A stretch of 64,000 nucleotides of DNA from Saliphagus infecundisoli (GCF_020177375.1 NZ_JAIWHV010000004.1:62001-126000), one strand, 5' to 3'. Counted from the first letter of the stretch, positions 41,573 to 50,571 are shown. Numbers and translations are program-made. Notes: generated by a model not told the origin, from the sequence alone.

Positions 41573-42121
41573 ATGGTCTGGGCGTTTCACACCGACGAAC
41601 CCGAGTTCTGTCCGCAGTGTGGCGACTCCCTCGAGACGCAATCGACCGAGGACGGGCCACGACCCCACTGTGCGAACTGTCGGACGACGGCCTATCACAA
41701 CTCGGGGGTGATGGCCCGAACGGCCGTCGTCGACACCGACCGGGTCCTCCTCATCGAGCGCGGCGCCGCGGGGGACGTCGGCGCATGGGCGACTCCCGGC
41801 GGCTACATCGACGCCGGCGAACCCCCGCGCGAGGCCGCCGTCCGCGAACTCGAGGAGGAAACCGGGCTCGAAGCCGCCCCCGAAGCGTTGACGCCGGTGA
41901 ACGTCGGCTTCCTCGAGTTCGACGGCGGCGAGAGCGACGTCGCGGTCAACTACGCGGTTCTCCGCTCGGAGACCGCCGGAACCGTCGAGGCGGGAAGCGA
42001 CGCGGCAGACGCCCGCTGGTGGACGCGCGACGCGCTCCGGGCCGATCTTCCCGCGGAGAAGAACAACCTCCGTGCGATCGGGATGGAGACCCTTCTCGAT
42101 CTGCTGGACGACCGGTCGTGA
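41573..42121 (+). CDS. NUDIX hydrolase with N-terminal zinc ribbon
   Basis: 182 residues. Zinc-ribbon cysteines at 13, 16, 33 and 36 (CPQC, CANC), then the complete Nudix box from GGYIDAGEPPREAAVRELEE to TGL (about 77-100). This layout is like NADH pyrophosphatase and other archaeal Zn-NUDIX proteins that clean up nucleotide derivatives. Start ATG at 41573. Confidence 0.9.
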   Translation: MVWAFHTDEPEFCPQCGDSLETQSTEDGPRPHCANCRTTAYHNSGVMARTAVVDTDRVLLIERGAAGDVGAWATPGGYIDAGEPPREAAVRELEEETGLEAAPEALTPVNVGFLEFDGGESDVAVNYAVLRSETAGTVEAGSDAADARWWTRDALRADLPAEKNNLRAIGMETLLDLLDDRS

Positions 42122-42196
42122 CCGTCGCTCGTCCCCCAGGTGTTCGAGCGGTCCCGATAGCTTCGAGAAGGGGAAGACGAGAGCGGATTCGACGAG

Positions 42197-43456
42197 TTAC
42201 TCGTACCGAAGCGCCTCGATCGGGTCCGTTCGAGCGGCCCGCCACGCCGGATACAACCCGGACCCGATCCCGACGACGATCCCGACGGCGACGGCGAGAA
42301 CGACGTACTCGAGGGGATAGACGACGGGGAGATCGATGTACTGGGCCCCGAGATAGCCGACGACGAGTCCGAGAACCGTCCCCAGAACGGCCCCGATGAG
42401 GCCCAGGACGACCGCCTCGAGCAGGAACAAGCCAAGGACGTCCCGTTTCTGTGCCCCGACGGCCTTCATGATGCCGATCTCGCGGGTTCGTTCTGTCACC
42501 GAGACGAGCATGATGTTCGCGATGCCGATCGAGGCGACGACCAGCGAGATGGCGGCGATCCCGACGATGAAGCTCTGGAAGATCTCGAGGACGTCCTGGA
42601 GCTGCTGGAGCAGTTCCGTGCTCGTCTCCAGGGAAACCGCGAGATCCTCGCCCAGGAACTCGCCGGCGTCGGAGTCGTCGCTTTCGAAGTAGGCTTCGGC
42701 CGCGGATCGAGCGTCGTCGACGGCGCCGTCGTCGGCGGAGGGTGCTTCGATCACGATCGCGGCGAACCGAAGCCCGCCGTCACCGGTGTCCTGGCCCTCC
42801 GTTCCGACCTGTTCGGCGTAGAAGGGGTCCGTGGGAACGTACACCCGCGGCGAGTTCTCGAACCCCTCGAAGGGGCTCAGTCCCTCGGAGCTGTCGGTGA
42901 TGCCGACCACCTCGACGTCGGTTTGGCCTCCCCCGAGGAGCGTTATCGTGAGTTCGTCGCCGACGCTGACGTTCTCCTCGAACTGGCCCGCGGCGGCCGG
43001 GTTGAGCACCGCCTCGCGCGCCCCCGTCTCGAACTGGCGTCCGTCGGCGAGCGTGCTCTCGCGAACGTACGACGGCCCGGTCGCGATGACGCCGTCGCCC
43101 TGGGGGAGCCGCTGGTCGCCGGACGCGATCGAGCGGGTCCCCACCGGGGCGTAGCCGTAGGCGGCGTCGACCTCCTCGAGGTCGGCGACGGCCGCCAGAT
43201 CGCTATCGCTGAAGATCGGCTGGGCGCCGGCTCCCGGTCCGCCCTCGACGTCGGGGTCCGCGGCCCAGCCGTAGAGGCTGCGCTGGTCGTCCGGGCTGAT
43301 GTCCCCGATGATCCCCGCCTGGAGGCTCGCCCCGAGCGTGACGAATGTGATCACTGCTGCGATGCCGATGACGATGCCCACGATGGTCAGGGCCGAGCGG
43401 AGCTTGTGTCCGGTGATCGCACGCCAGGACAGCCGCAGGCTCTCGCGGACCATCAT
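42197..43456 (-). CDS. MacB/FtsX-type ABC transporter permease
   Basis: 419 residues. An N-terminal helix (SALTIVGIVIGIAAVITFVTLG), a large extracytoplasmic domain, and three C-terminal helices starting IAAISLVVASIGIANIMLVSVTERTREIGIMKAVGA, the FtsX-domain signature. It overlaps the ATPase gene by ATGA. MacB-type pairs act as mechanotransmitters for lipoprotein or peptide export. The substrate is unknown. Confidence 0.9.
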   Translation of the reverse strand: MMVRESLRLSWRAITGHKLRSALTIVGIVIGIAAVITFVTLGASLQAGIIGDISPDDQRSLYGWAADPDVEGGPGAGAQPIFSDSDLAAVADLEEVDAAYGYAPVGTRSIASGDQRLPQGDGVIATGPSYVRESTLADGRQFETGAREAVLNPAAAGQFEENVSVGDELTITLLGGGQTDVEVVGITDSSEGLSPFEGFENSPRVYVPTDPFYAEQVGTEGQDTGDGGLRFAAIVIEAPSADDGAVDDARSAAEAYFESDDSDAGEFLGEDLAVSLETSTELLQQLQDVLEIFQSFIVGIAAISLVVASIGIANIMLVSVTERTREIGIMKAVGAQKRDVLGLFLLEAVVLGLIGAVLGTVLGLVVGYLGAQYIDLPVVYPLEYVVLAVAVGIVVGIGSGLYPAWRAARTDPIEALRYE

Positions 43457-44196
43457 GGCGCCGCCCCCGAACTTCGATCCCGGTCCCCGTCGGTCGAATC
43501 GGATGCGTCGAGCCGTTCGATGCGCTCGATGGCGCCGTCGAGGAGGTGGACGATCCGGTCGGCTCGTTCCGCGACGTGGCGCTCGTGGGTGACCACGACG
43601 AGGGTCGTGCCGGCCTCGTGGAACTCGGAGAAGAGATCGAGTACCTCGGCTTCGGTCTCGGTATCGAGGTTGCCCGACGGTTCGTCGGCGAGCACGATGG
43701 CGGGGTCGTTCACCAGCGCTCGAGCCAGCGCGACCCGCTGGCGTTGCCCGCCCGAGAGCTCGTTCGGGAAGTGTTCCGTCCGGTCTGCGAGCCCGACCCG
43801 CTCGAGCAGGGTTCGCGCCCGGTCCGTGCGTTCTCCCCGTGGTACGTCCTGAAACAGCTGGGGCAGGCGAACGTTCTCCAGGGCGGTCAGCCGGGGCATG
43901 AGGTTGAACGTCTGGAAGACGAACCCGATCTCGCTCCCCCGGAGACGGGTGCGTTCCCGGTCCGAGAGCCCGCCGGCGTCCCGTCCGTCGATGCTCACCC
44001 GTCCCGACGTCGGGGTGTCGAGACAGCCGACGAGGTTCATCAGCGTCGACTTCCCGGTGCCGCTGGGCCCCATGATGGCGGTGTACGAACCACGGGGAAT
44101 CTCGAGGCTGACCCCGTCCAGGGCGTAGACCGGTTCGCCCCGGTAGTAGGTCTTGGAGACGTCGGTCAGGGAAACCGCCGACTGCGTTCCCGGCAT
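43453..44196 (-). CDS. MacB/LolD-type ABC transporter ATPase
   Basis: 247 residues. Walker A GPSGTGKS (43-50), Q-loop FVFQTFNLMPRLTALENV, signature LSGGQRQRVALARAL, Walker B IVLADEPSGNLD, H-loop VVVTHERHVAE. The sequence is of the LolD/MacB group. Translationally coupled to the permease that follows. The start MPGTQSAVSL at 44196 is favoured; upstream in-frame codons are Arg-rich. Confidence 0.95.
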   Translation of the reverse strand: MPGTQSAVSLTDVSKTYYRGEPVYALDGVSLEIPRGSYTAIMGPSGTGKSTLMNLVGCLDTPTSGRVSIDGRDAGGLSDRERTRLRGSEIGFVFQTFNLMPRLTALENVRLPQLFQDVPRGERTDRARTLLERVGLADRTEHFPNELSGGQRQRVALARALVNDPAIVLADEPSGNLDTETEAEVLDLFSEFHEAGTTLVVVTHERHVAERADRIVHLLDGAIERIERLDASDSTDGDRDRSSGAAP

Positions 44197-44391
44197 GGCG
44201 TTCCTACCACACCACGGACGAAAAGCCTTCGTTGCGGGCTTTCGGGACCGATGAGACCCACCCCATCGGAGCGAGCGTGGTGTGGTGAGGGCGGTTAGCC
44301 CGCGGGACCGGTCTCTCGGTAGCCCGTGGATCGGGAGCCCGCGGGAATCAGCTATCGGTTGCTTCTTTGCCCGGAGCCGATATCGACAGGC

Positions 44392-44838
44392 ATGAGGGTT
44401 CCCCATCCCCGCCGCCCCCCGAGCTTTCGACTCGCCGACACGGCCCAGCAGGTCGTTGGCGGGTTCCTGCTCGCCGGGCCGTTCGTCGTCACCGAGGAGG
44501 TCTGGGTGCTCGCGGCGAGCATGAGTTCGTTGCAGGGGGCCGCGACGGTCGGTATCGTGTTCGCCATCGGCTACGCCACGCTGTACACCGCTGATTCGCG
44601 CCGTGACCCGACCGTCGAACGGGAGGTCAGCGGCGTGCCGCTCAGGTTCGTCTCGCTCATGGGCGTCTCCTTTGGCTCGGTGATCATCCTCGCGCTGCTG
44701 TTCGACGCCCCCTGGACGTTCCTCGATCCGGCGGAGACCGGCGAGAGCGTACTGGCGACGTCGGCCAAGGCGGTGAGCGTGGGCTCCGTCTTCAGCGTCG
44801 TCGGCGCGGCGACCGCCGACAGCGTCTTCTCGAAGTGA
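44392..44838 (+). CDS. DUF2391 (TIGR02587) membrane protein
   Basis: 148 residues, four membrane helices. VVGGFLLAGPFVVTEEVWVLAASMS and GVPLRFVSLMGVSFGSVIILALLF fit the DUF2391 family of small integral membrane proteins, whose role is not known. The C-terminal helix VGSVFSVVGAATADSV is conserved. ATG at 44392. Confidence 0.7.
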   Translation: MRVPHPRRPPSFRLADTAQQVVGGFLLAGPFVVTEEVWVLAASMSSLQGAATVGIVFAIGYATLYTADSRRDPTVEREVSGVPLRFVSLMGVSFGSVIILALLFDAPWTFLDPAETGESVLATSAKAVSVGSVFSVVGAATADSVFSK

Positions 44839-44883
44839 ACTCCGACGGGGTAGCTATATCCGCCCCGCGGACCTACGTCGGGT

Positions 44884-45498
44884 ATGGCAGACGAACCCGT
44901 CACGAGCGATGCGCCCGACAGCCCGTTCCGGACGACCGGCACCGACCACGTCACCATCTGGGGATCGAACGCCGAGGACACGATCGCGTTCTATCGGGAC
45001 CTCCTGGGGATGCCCCTGGTGCTCCGCCAGCCCAACCTGGACGACCCCTCCCAGACCCACCTCTTCTTCGACACCGGCGACGGCCGGATCATCACCTTCT
45101 TCGTGAGCGACGATCGGCCGTCGAACCAGGGGCCCCAGCGCGGCGGCGTCGGCGCGGTCCACCACCTCGCCTTCTCGTTTGCCCCCGAGGACTTTCGCAC
45201 GGTAATGGAGGCCTTAGAGGAGGCCGGCCACGGCTACAACGTCTTCGACCGCGGGATCTTCCAGTCGCTGTACACCCAGGACAACAACGGCCTCGTGATC
45301 GAACTCTCGACCGACAAGTTCGCCATCCCCGACGACCGCCGCGGGGAGGTGCTCGCGACCACCCAGCGCATCCGCGAGGACGCCGGCGCCGACTACGCGA
45401 AGGACGAGCACCTGGAAGCCGCCCTCGAGGAGCTCGGGATCGAGGCCGAACCCGCGGACCTTCCCGACGCCGCAAGCGGGGTCGGCGGCGTCGACTGA
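44884..45498 (+). CDS. VOC-family (glyoxalase/dioxygenase fold) protein
   Basis: 204 residues. Paired beta-alpha-beta-beta-beta units: TDHVTIWGSNAEDTIAFYRDLLGMPLVLRQPN at the N-terminus and GAVHHLAFSFAPEDFRTVMEAL then NNGLVIELSTDKF. The His of TDHV, the His of VHHL and the Glu of VIEL are the metal ligands of VOC metalloenzymes. It could be a ring-cleaving dioxygenase or glyoxalase-like isomerase. The C-terminal 50 residues are an acidic extension. Confidence 0.8.
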   Translation: MADEPVTSDAPDSPFRTTGTDHVTIWGSNAEDTIAFYRDLLGMPLVLRQPNLDDPSQTHLFFDTGDGRIITFFVSDDRPSNQGPQRGGVGAVHHLAFSFAPEDFRTVMEALEEAGHGYNVFDRGIFQSLYTQDNNGLVIELSTDKFAIPDDRRGEVLATTQRIREDAGADYAKDEHLEAALEELGIEAEPADLPDAASGVGGVD

Positions 45499-45516
45499 TA
45501 CTGCTGGCTGTAACTA

Positions 45517-45558
45517 CGTGAAGGTTCTCGGCATCCCGTATCGCCCAGAACCTTCACG
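45517..45558. promoter_or_regulatory. 12-base inverted repeat upstream of Bat-like gene
   Basis: CGTGAAGGTTCT (45517-45528) and AGAACCTTCACG (45547-45558) form a perfect 12-base inverted repeat with an 18-base centre. It lies between the VOC stop and a TATA-like CGTATAGT (about 45560). It could be a terminator for the VOC gene or an operator for the regulator gene at 45634. Confidence 0.5.
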
Positions 45559-45633
45559 AACGTATAGTCGGTAGTGTGGGACGCGCCCGGCACTTGCCGG
45601 CAGGATGAAGTTCCCCCGTCTCCACTCGCCCGT

Positions 45634-46299
45634 ATGAGCGGAACGATCGTCGAGGTGGGGCTCGCACTCGAGGACCTCTCTCTCGAACACACGTTGACGG
45701 CGATCGAGGGGCTCGAGTGCGAGGTCGAACGGCTGGTCGCCGACGACGAGGCCCGCGTGATGCCGTTTCTCTGGGTCGAGGCGCCGGATCTGGAGGGGCT
45801 CGACGAGGTCTTCGAGGAGGACGATACCGTAGACGAGGTCTCCCTCGTCACCGACCTCGGCACCGAGCGCCTCTACCGGATGGAGTGGGTCGCCCGGATC
45901 GACGCCCTCGTCCGGATTCTGGTCGAGGAGAACGGGACCGTCCTCTCGGCACGCGCCGACGCCGAGGGGTGGAGCCTCAGGCTGCTCTTTCCGACGCGGG
46001 AGGCCGTCTCGCGGACCCACAGCTACTGCCGGGAGAAGGAGATCGGACTCGAGATTCGGACGATCTACAGCCTCGACGACGGCCGCCAGGGCCGGTTCGA
46101 CCTCACCGACGGCCAGCAGGACGTGCTGGTGGCGGCCTACGAGCGGGGGTACTACGAGATCCCGCGGGACGCCGATCTCGAGGACCTCGCCGCCGAGTTC
46201 GACATCTCCCACCAGGCGCTGTCCGAACGCCTCCGGCGGGCCCACCGGAGCCTCGTCGAGAACACCGTCATCATCGGCGAGGAGGCCCACGGGCCCTGA
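45634..46299 (+). CDS. Bat-like HTH transcriptional regulator
   Basis: 221 residues. The C-terminal third, FDLTDGQQDVLVAAYERGYYEIPRD then LEDLAAEFDISHQALSERLRRAHRSLV (about 155-210), is the HTH_10 (bacterio-opsin activator) domain. The N-terminal part is an acidic sensor-like domain without GAF or PAS motifs. Haloarchaea use many such regulators for redox, light or metabolic control. ATG at 45634. It precedes the Mn-catalase gene, but the two are separated by 180 bases and a promoter. Confidence 0.85.
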   Translation: MSGTIVEVGLALEDLSLEHTLTAIEGLECEVERLVADDEARVMPFLWVEAPDLEGLDEVFEEDDTVDEVSLVTDLGTERLYRMEWVARIDALVRILVEENGTVLSARADAEGWSLRLLFPTREAVSRTHSYCREKEIGLEIRTIYSLDDGRQGRFDLTDGQQDVLVAAYERGYYEIPRDADLEDLAAEFDISHQALSERLRRAHRSLVENTVIIGEEAHGP

Positions 46300-46407
46300 A
46301 CCGTCGCCGGAGGTGTTTCACCGACGGCACCCGTTCCGCGTTCCTCACTCCTTGGAACCGTGAGACGGTGGGTAGAACCCCCTTATCGGCGTTTTCGAGG
46401 GGGGTCG

Positions 46408-46480
46408 AATATAGGCTCTTCGCTGGCAAGCACGGTGGCTACTCGTGTCACTCCGGTGAATAGGAGTGGAGAGACCAACG
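46408..46480 (+). promoter_or_regulatory. Mn-catalase promoter and leader
   Basis: GAATATAG (about 46408-46415) is a TATA box. The message would start near 46437 with a leader of about 45 bases and a GGAGTGGAGAG ribosome-binding site eight bases before the ATG. Unlike most genes in this window it is therefore not leaderless. Confidence 0.5.
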
Positions 46481-47293
46481 ATGTTCCATCACAGCGACGA
46501 ACTGCAGTACGACGTCACCGTCGAGGAACCGGACCCCGAGTTCGCGAAGCTGCTCCAGCAGGCCATCGGCGGCGCCGAAGGCGAGATGCGCGTCGCCCTC
46601 CAGTACATGTTCCAGGCGTTCGCCGTCCCCGCGGACAAAGGGGAGTACCGGACGATGTTGATGGAGACCGCGGCCGAGGAGCTGGGCCACATCGAGATGC
46701 TCGCGACCGCCGTCTCGAAGAACCTCCAGGGTGCCCCCGAGGCGGACCGCGAGCGCGCACGCGAGGACCCCGTCATCGCGGCGATGATGGACAGCGGCCA
46801 GCCCAGACAGGCCCTCTCGGCGGGACTCCACGCGATGCCCGTCGACAGCAACGGCGTCCCCTTCGACGGCAACTGCGTCGTCGCGAGCGGGAACCTGGCG
46901 GCCGACATGCAGGCGAACGTGATGGCCGAATCCACCGGACGGCTGCTCGCCTCGCGGCTCTGGGAGATGACCGACGACCCCGGGATGAAGGACATGCTTT
47001 CCTACCTGATCGCCCGCGACACCATGCACCAGAACCAGTGGCGGGTCGTCCTCGAGGAGGCCTTCGAGGACCACATGCCGATCCCCGGAAGCTTCCCCCA
47101 GGAGGAGGAAAACCAGGAGTTCAACTACGCGTTCATGTCCACCCACCGCGACGACCGCGAGGACCCCGAGATGCCCTGGACCCAGGGCGAGTCCCCCGAC
47201 GGTAAGGGCGAGTTCTCCTTTACCGACCAGCCCGGCGGCGGTACGGCCGACCTCGAGGCGGTCATCGAGGAGATGCACAACGAGGTGAACTAG
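46481..47293 (+). CDS. Manganese catalase
   Basis: 270 residues. IGGAEGEMRVALQYMFQAF and METAAEELGHIEMLATAV give the Glu and His ligands of the dimanganese site, repeated in ADMQANVMAESTGRLLASRLWE and RDTMHQNQW. It breaks down hydrogen peroxide in the cytoplasm without heme. The C-terminus is acidic with a Pro/Gly-rich tail. The ATG at 46481 follows GGAGTGGAGAG; the in-frame codons upstream are not conserved. Confidence 0.9.
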   Translation: MFHHSDELQYDVTVEEPDPEFAKLLQQAIGGAEGEMRVALQYMFQAFAVPADKGEYRTMLMETAAEELGHIEMLATAVSKNLQGAPEADRERAREDPVIAAMMDSGQPRQALSAGLHAMPVDSNGVPFDGNCVVASGNLAADMQANVMAESTGRLLASRLWEMTDDPGMKDMLSYLIARDTMHQNQWRVVLEEAFEDHMPIPGSFPQEEENQEFNYAFMSTHRDDREDPEMPWTQGESPDGKGEFSFTDQPGGGTADLEAVIEEMHNEVN

Positions 47294-47330
47294 ACTCGTC
47301 CACTCGTCGCGGACGTGCTCGCGGCGAGAG

Positions 47331-47556
47331 GAGACCGCGCGGATCTTGAACTACGTCCGACAACCGTTCGCTTTGCTCGCGGAACCTCGGTCCCTCAAAT
47401 CCGCGCTCGACACGTACTTGCCGTTCGCGGAGTTGCTTGCGGCGAGTACGTGGGACCGCGCGGATATTGAACCACGGTCGCAGCAGACTGGTCCCTGATT
47501 CAAATCCGCGGGTCGTGACTGATTCGCTCCTCACGTTCGTTCGTCGCAGAATCAGT
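47331..47556. repeat. Array of tRNA-Pro 3'-end-derived repeats
   Basis: The tRNA-Pro acceptor/T-arm sequence GGACCGCGCGGAT(C/A)TTGAAC recurs at 47333-47351 and 47452-47473 in the orientation of the real gene (47556-47579), spaced 105-120 bases. Each copy is followed about 40 bases on by the reverse complement of the T-arm (TCAAATCCGCG at 47395-47405 and TTCAAATCCGCG at 47499-47510). The spacers are themselves inverted repeats with different arms (CACGTACT/AGTACGTG; ACTGATTC/GAATCAGT). It looks like a record of repeated insertion and excision at the tRNA. Confidence 0.65.
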
Positions 47557-47628
47557 GGGACCGCGCGGATTTGAACCGCGGTCACGGGCACCCAAGGCCC
47601 GAAGTATACCAGACTAACCCACGGTCCC
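47556..47628 (-). tRNA. tRNA-Pro (UGG)
   Basis: Read on the minus strand, a 73-base cloverleaf starts GGGACCG and ends CGGTCCC plus discriminator A. The D-arm contains GGGTTAGTCTGGTATAC, the anticodon stem is CGGGC/GCCCG with loop CTTGGGT, giving anticodon UGG, and the T-arm is GGTTCAAATCC. There is no intron and no encoded CCA. It is the anchor for the repeat array at 47331-47556. Confidence 0.93.
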
Positions 47629-47717
47629 GTACACGGGGTTCGCGCGTCGGTAGGTAAAGCGTTTCGCTCCGGCCGGGAAACCCGAACGCATTTGCCCGCC
47701 TCGTCGCTATCTCGGAT

Positions 47718-47975
47718 ATGGTTACCGGCCTCGAGATCGGCCTGTTGGTGCTCGTTCTCGCCTTCTTTCTCGGTGCGGCAACGATCATCCGGGCGGTCAA
47801 ACCGTTCATCGTCAACGCGGTCGTCGGACTCCTGACGATCCTCGTCGCCCAGGCCGTGTTCGGCGTCTCGGTCGCGGTGACGCCGGTCGCGCTCGTCGTC
47901 GTCGCCCTCGGCGGGTTCCCCGGCGCCGTCCTCGTACTCCTGCTCTCGGCGTTCGGGGTCGCGTTCGTTCCCTGA
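47718..47975 (+). CDS. BofA-family membrane protein
   Basis: 85 residues with two to three membrane helices (GLEIGLLVLVLAFFLGAATIIRAVKPFIVNAVVGLLTILVAQAVFG). The pattern matches the small pro-sigmaK-processing-inhibitor BofA family widespread in archaea, whose role there is unknown. In Bacillus BofA restrains an M50 protease; this window carries an M50 enzyme at 20766-21392, but the two are unlinked. Confidence 0.7.
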   Translation: MVTGLEIGLLVLVLAFFLGAATIIRAVKPFIVNAVVGLLTILVAQAVFGVSVAVTPVALVVVALGGFPGAVLVLLLSAFGVAFVP

Positions 47976-47981
47976 GCCGAC

Positions 47982-50036
47982 CTACTCGTACTCCTCGCGG
48001 AGTTCGATGTCGGCGACGAGGTCGTAGGGGTGGGATCCCTTCCGGATGCCGTCGAGCAGGACGAAGCTCTCCGAGGGCGAGAGGAAGTGTTCGGTCACGA
48101 CCCGGCCCAACGGCGTCGGCTCGAGCCCCTCGATGAACCCGTATTCGATGAGCTTTCCGAGGGCGTGTTTGGTCGGCACGGAGCCGAGCATCCGGTCGTT
48201 GAGCCGTTTCGTGGCCTTCCCCCCGACCGTGACGTTCGCCAGGGTCTCCTCGATGGCGGCGGCCTCGTCGTAGTGGGTCATCACCGACTCCATCTCCCCC
48301 TTGAGGAGTTTGAAGGCGACCTCGTCCTCGGTCATCTCCATCGAGTTGTGATACGAGCAGTCGGGTTCGACGAGGACGTACACCTTGCCCTCGTCGTGAT
48401 AGTCCGGGCGACCGGCTCGCCCGAGCATCTGGTGGAACTCCTGGACCGAGAGCCACTCGATGCCCATCGCCAGCGAGTCGAAGACCACCTGCGAGGCCGG
48501 GAAGTCGACTCCCGCCGCCAGCGCCGCGGTCGTGACGACCGCCGCGAGTTCCTGGTCGCCGAACTTCCGCTCGACGGTCTTGCGGCGCTTGTAGTCCAGC
48601 CCGGCGTGGTACGGCGCCGCGTCATACTCGAGCTTCCGGCTGATCTCGTGACAGCGCCGCCGCGAGTTGGTAAAGATAATCGTCTGTCCGCGATACCCCT
48701 TCGAGGACTCGGTGTCGAACTCGCGTCTGACGAGTTTGTTCTCGACGCGCACCTTCTCCTGGCCGTCGGCGAAGGTGACGTGGCGCTCGATGGGGACCGG
48801 GCGTTCCTCGAACTCGATGAGGGTGGCCTCCAGAGCTCCAGCGAGTTGCTTCGGGTTGCCGACGGTCGCCGAGAGGGAGATCCACTGGGCACCGCCGTAG
48901 CCCTCGGCGCGCGCCGCCCGCTGCTCGCAGTAGTACTTCAGCCGCGAGATGAGTCCGTCGAGGCGATGGCCCCGTTCGTCCTCCTTTAGGGTGTGGACCT
49001 CGTCGATGACGACGGTCCCGACGTCGCCCAGGTCCTTGCCCGTCCGCAGGGCGTGGTCGATCCCCTCGTAGGTGCCCACGATGACGTCTGCGCCGGGGTC
49101 GAACCGGTTGCCGTCGTCGTTGATCCGGGAGGCGCCGACCCGGAGGGTGACGTCCACGAGGTGGCCGTACTCGTCCTCGAAGTCCTCGTAGGTCTGGTTG
49201 GCCAGCGCGACCAGGGGCACGAGAAAGAGCAGCTTTCCGTCGCCCCGCAGGACGCGGTCGATCCCCGCGAGTTCCCCGACGAGGGTCTTCCCGGTCGCGG
49301 TTGCGCTCACGACCAGCTGGTCTTCTCCCTCGAACAGGCCGTTCTCGACCGCGAGGCTCTGGACCGGAAGCAGGGTATCGAACCGCCCCTCCAGAAGCTT
49401 CTGGAGTTCGGGCTCGAGATCGAGCGACTCGACGCCGACGGGATCGACGTCCTCGGTCGTCGCACTGATGGTATCGAACTTCGTGAGATCGGGGTCGAGG
49501 TCGCCCTGGAGGAGGTTGACGATCCGCTCTAGGTCCTGGACCTCGTCCATCAGCTCCTCCAGTCGATCCTTCGCCGCACTCGTCACGTTGCCCGCATACG
49601 AGAGCTCTCGCTCCAACTCCCGTCTCGCACAGTCCCGACAGATCCAGTCGTCGTCGTCCCTGATCGCCGTCTCGGTCGTCACCGGCGAATACTTTCCCTC
49701 GCTCGCACAGTACCGACAGGTCCGGACGGCCGTCGCCTCGAGCTGGTAGCCCGTAAACATCTCCTGGAGGTCCGTCCGCGCCTCGGGCGGGGTCTGCTCG
49801 GAGATCCGGATCCGGTCGGCTCGTCGGGCGATCTCGACGAACTCGTCGGGCTGGCGGGGCTCCTCGCTCGAGCCGTCCTTGAGCCGGAACTTCGTCGGGC
49901 GCGGACCCGCGGAGGTCTCCGAGAGCCCGAGCTTCGCCCGGAACAGCCGCTTTCCGTCACGGATGGCGACGACGAGGTAGTCGCCACCGATCCAGTGACA
50001 GAACAGGGTCTCGACGCGCTGGACCTGCTTCGACAC
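47982..50036 (-). CDS. Ski2/Hel308-like DEAD-box helicase with N-terminal zinc domain (DUF5814)
   Basis: 684 residues. The N-terminal 170 residues hold a zinc site (CRYC ... CRDC, about 110-145) and the coiled region typical of DUF5814. The helicase core follows: Walker A SATATGKT, DEVH box (VVIDEVHTL), LSATVGN, TIIFTNSRRRCHEISRKL and QMLGRAGRPDYH. A winged-helix/ratchet-like C-terminus (MTHYDEAAAIEETLANVTVGGKATKRL) follows. It is a superfamily-2 nucleic-acid helicase, probably in repair or RNA handling; Hel308 itself lacks this N-terminal zinc domain. Confidence 0.85.
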   Translation of the reverse strand: MSKQVQRVETLFCHWIGGDYLVVAIRDGKRLFRAKLGLSETSAGPRPTKFRLKDGSSEEPRQPDEFVEIARRADRIRISEQTPPEARTDLQEMFTGYQLEATAVRTCRYCASEGKYSPVTTETAIRDDDDWICRDCARRELERELSYAGNVTSAAKDRLEELMDEVQDLERIVNLLQGDLDPDLTKFDTISATTEDVDPVGVESLDLEPELQKLLEGRFDTLLPVQSLAVENGLFEGEDQLVVSATATGKTLVGELAGIDRVLRGDGKLLFLVPLVALANQTYEDFEDEYGHLVDVTLRVGASRINDDGNRFDPGADVIVGTYEGIDHALRTGKDLGDVGTVVIDEVHTLKEDERGHRLDGLISRLKYYCEQRAARAEGYGGAQWISLSATVGNPKQLAGALEATLIEFEERPVPIERHVTFADGQEKVRVENKLVRREFDTESSKGYRGQTIIFTNSRRRCHEISRKLEYDAAPYHAGLDYKRRKTVERKFGDQELAAVVTTAALAAGVDFPASQVVFDSLAMGIEWLSVQEFHQMLGRAGRPDYHDEGKVYVLVEPDCSYHNSMEMTEDEVAFKLLKGEMESVMTHYDEAAAIEETLANVTVGGKATKRLNDRMLGSVPTKHALGKLIEYGFIEGLEPTPLGRVVTEHFLSPSESFVLLDGIRKGSHPYDLVADIELREEYE

Positions 50037-50154
50037 GCCCGTTCCTATGATCCGGCGGTATTTCAGCGGTTCGGACTCTCCACGTCCCGTTCCAACGGAT
50101 CACACGCGAGACGGGCAGCCGCGACGTCTCGGCCGCCGGTCGATCCCGGCCGAC

Positions 50155-50526
50155 TCACTCGACCAGCTCGATCTCGTCGTTACCGTTTGGCACCGCACAG
50201 AGGAACGCGCCCTGCTCGTCGCCCTCGTTTCGGTACCAGTGGACGGCCCCGGCGGGGATCAGGAGCGAGTCGCCCGCGCTCACCTCGTGTTCGTCGCCCT
50301 CGATCCCGACGACGTACTCGCCGTCGAGGACGTACTGTTCGTGTTCGACCTCGTTCGTGTGTTTCGGGACCTCGGCGCCCGCCTCGAGCGTGAAGCGCCG
50401 GAGCGCGAACGTCGGTGCGCCGTCCGTTTCGTCCACGAGCACGCCCTTCCGGAGCCCGGCGGCGGCATCGACGCCCTCGTACTCGACCTCGCTCTCTCGG
50501 CGGACGACCGGCTCGCGATCGGTCAT
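50155..50526 (-). CDS. Cupin-domain protein
   Basis: 123 residues forming one cupin barrel. Motif 1 HTNEVEHEQYVLDGEYVVGI and motif 2 PAGAVHWYRNEG carry the His/Glu metal ligands. Small cupins of this sort are metal-binding enzymes or sensors; the substrate is unknown. ATG at 50526. Confidence 0.85.
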   Translation of the reverse strand: MTDREPVVRRESEVEYEGVDAAAGLRKGVLVDETDGAPTFALRRFTLEAGAEVPKHTNEVEHEQYVLDGEYVVGIEGDEHEVSAGDSLLIPAGAVHWYRNEGDEQGAFLCAVPNGNDEIELVE

Positions 50527-50571
50527 ATCACCCCTCGGGGGGCGATCAACGAAACCCTTCGGGATCGTCGG

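Noticed and set aside
47290-47560. A CRISPR-like array beside the tRNA
   Set aside because: Repeats are degenerate tRNA T-arm copies in both orientations, only two to three in number, spacing far longer than CRISPR, and no cas genes.
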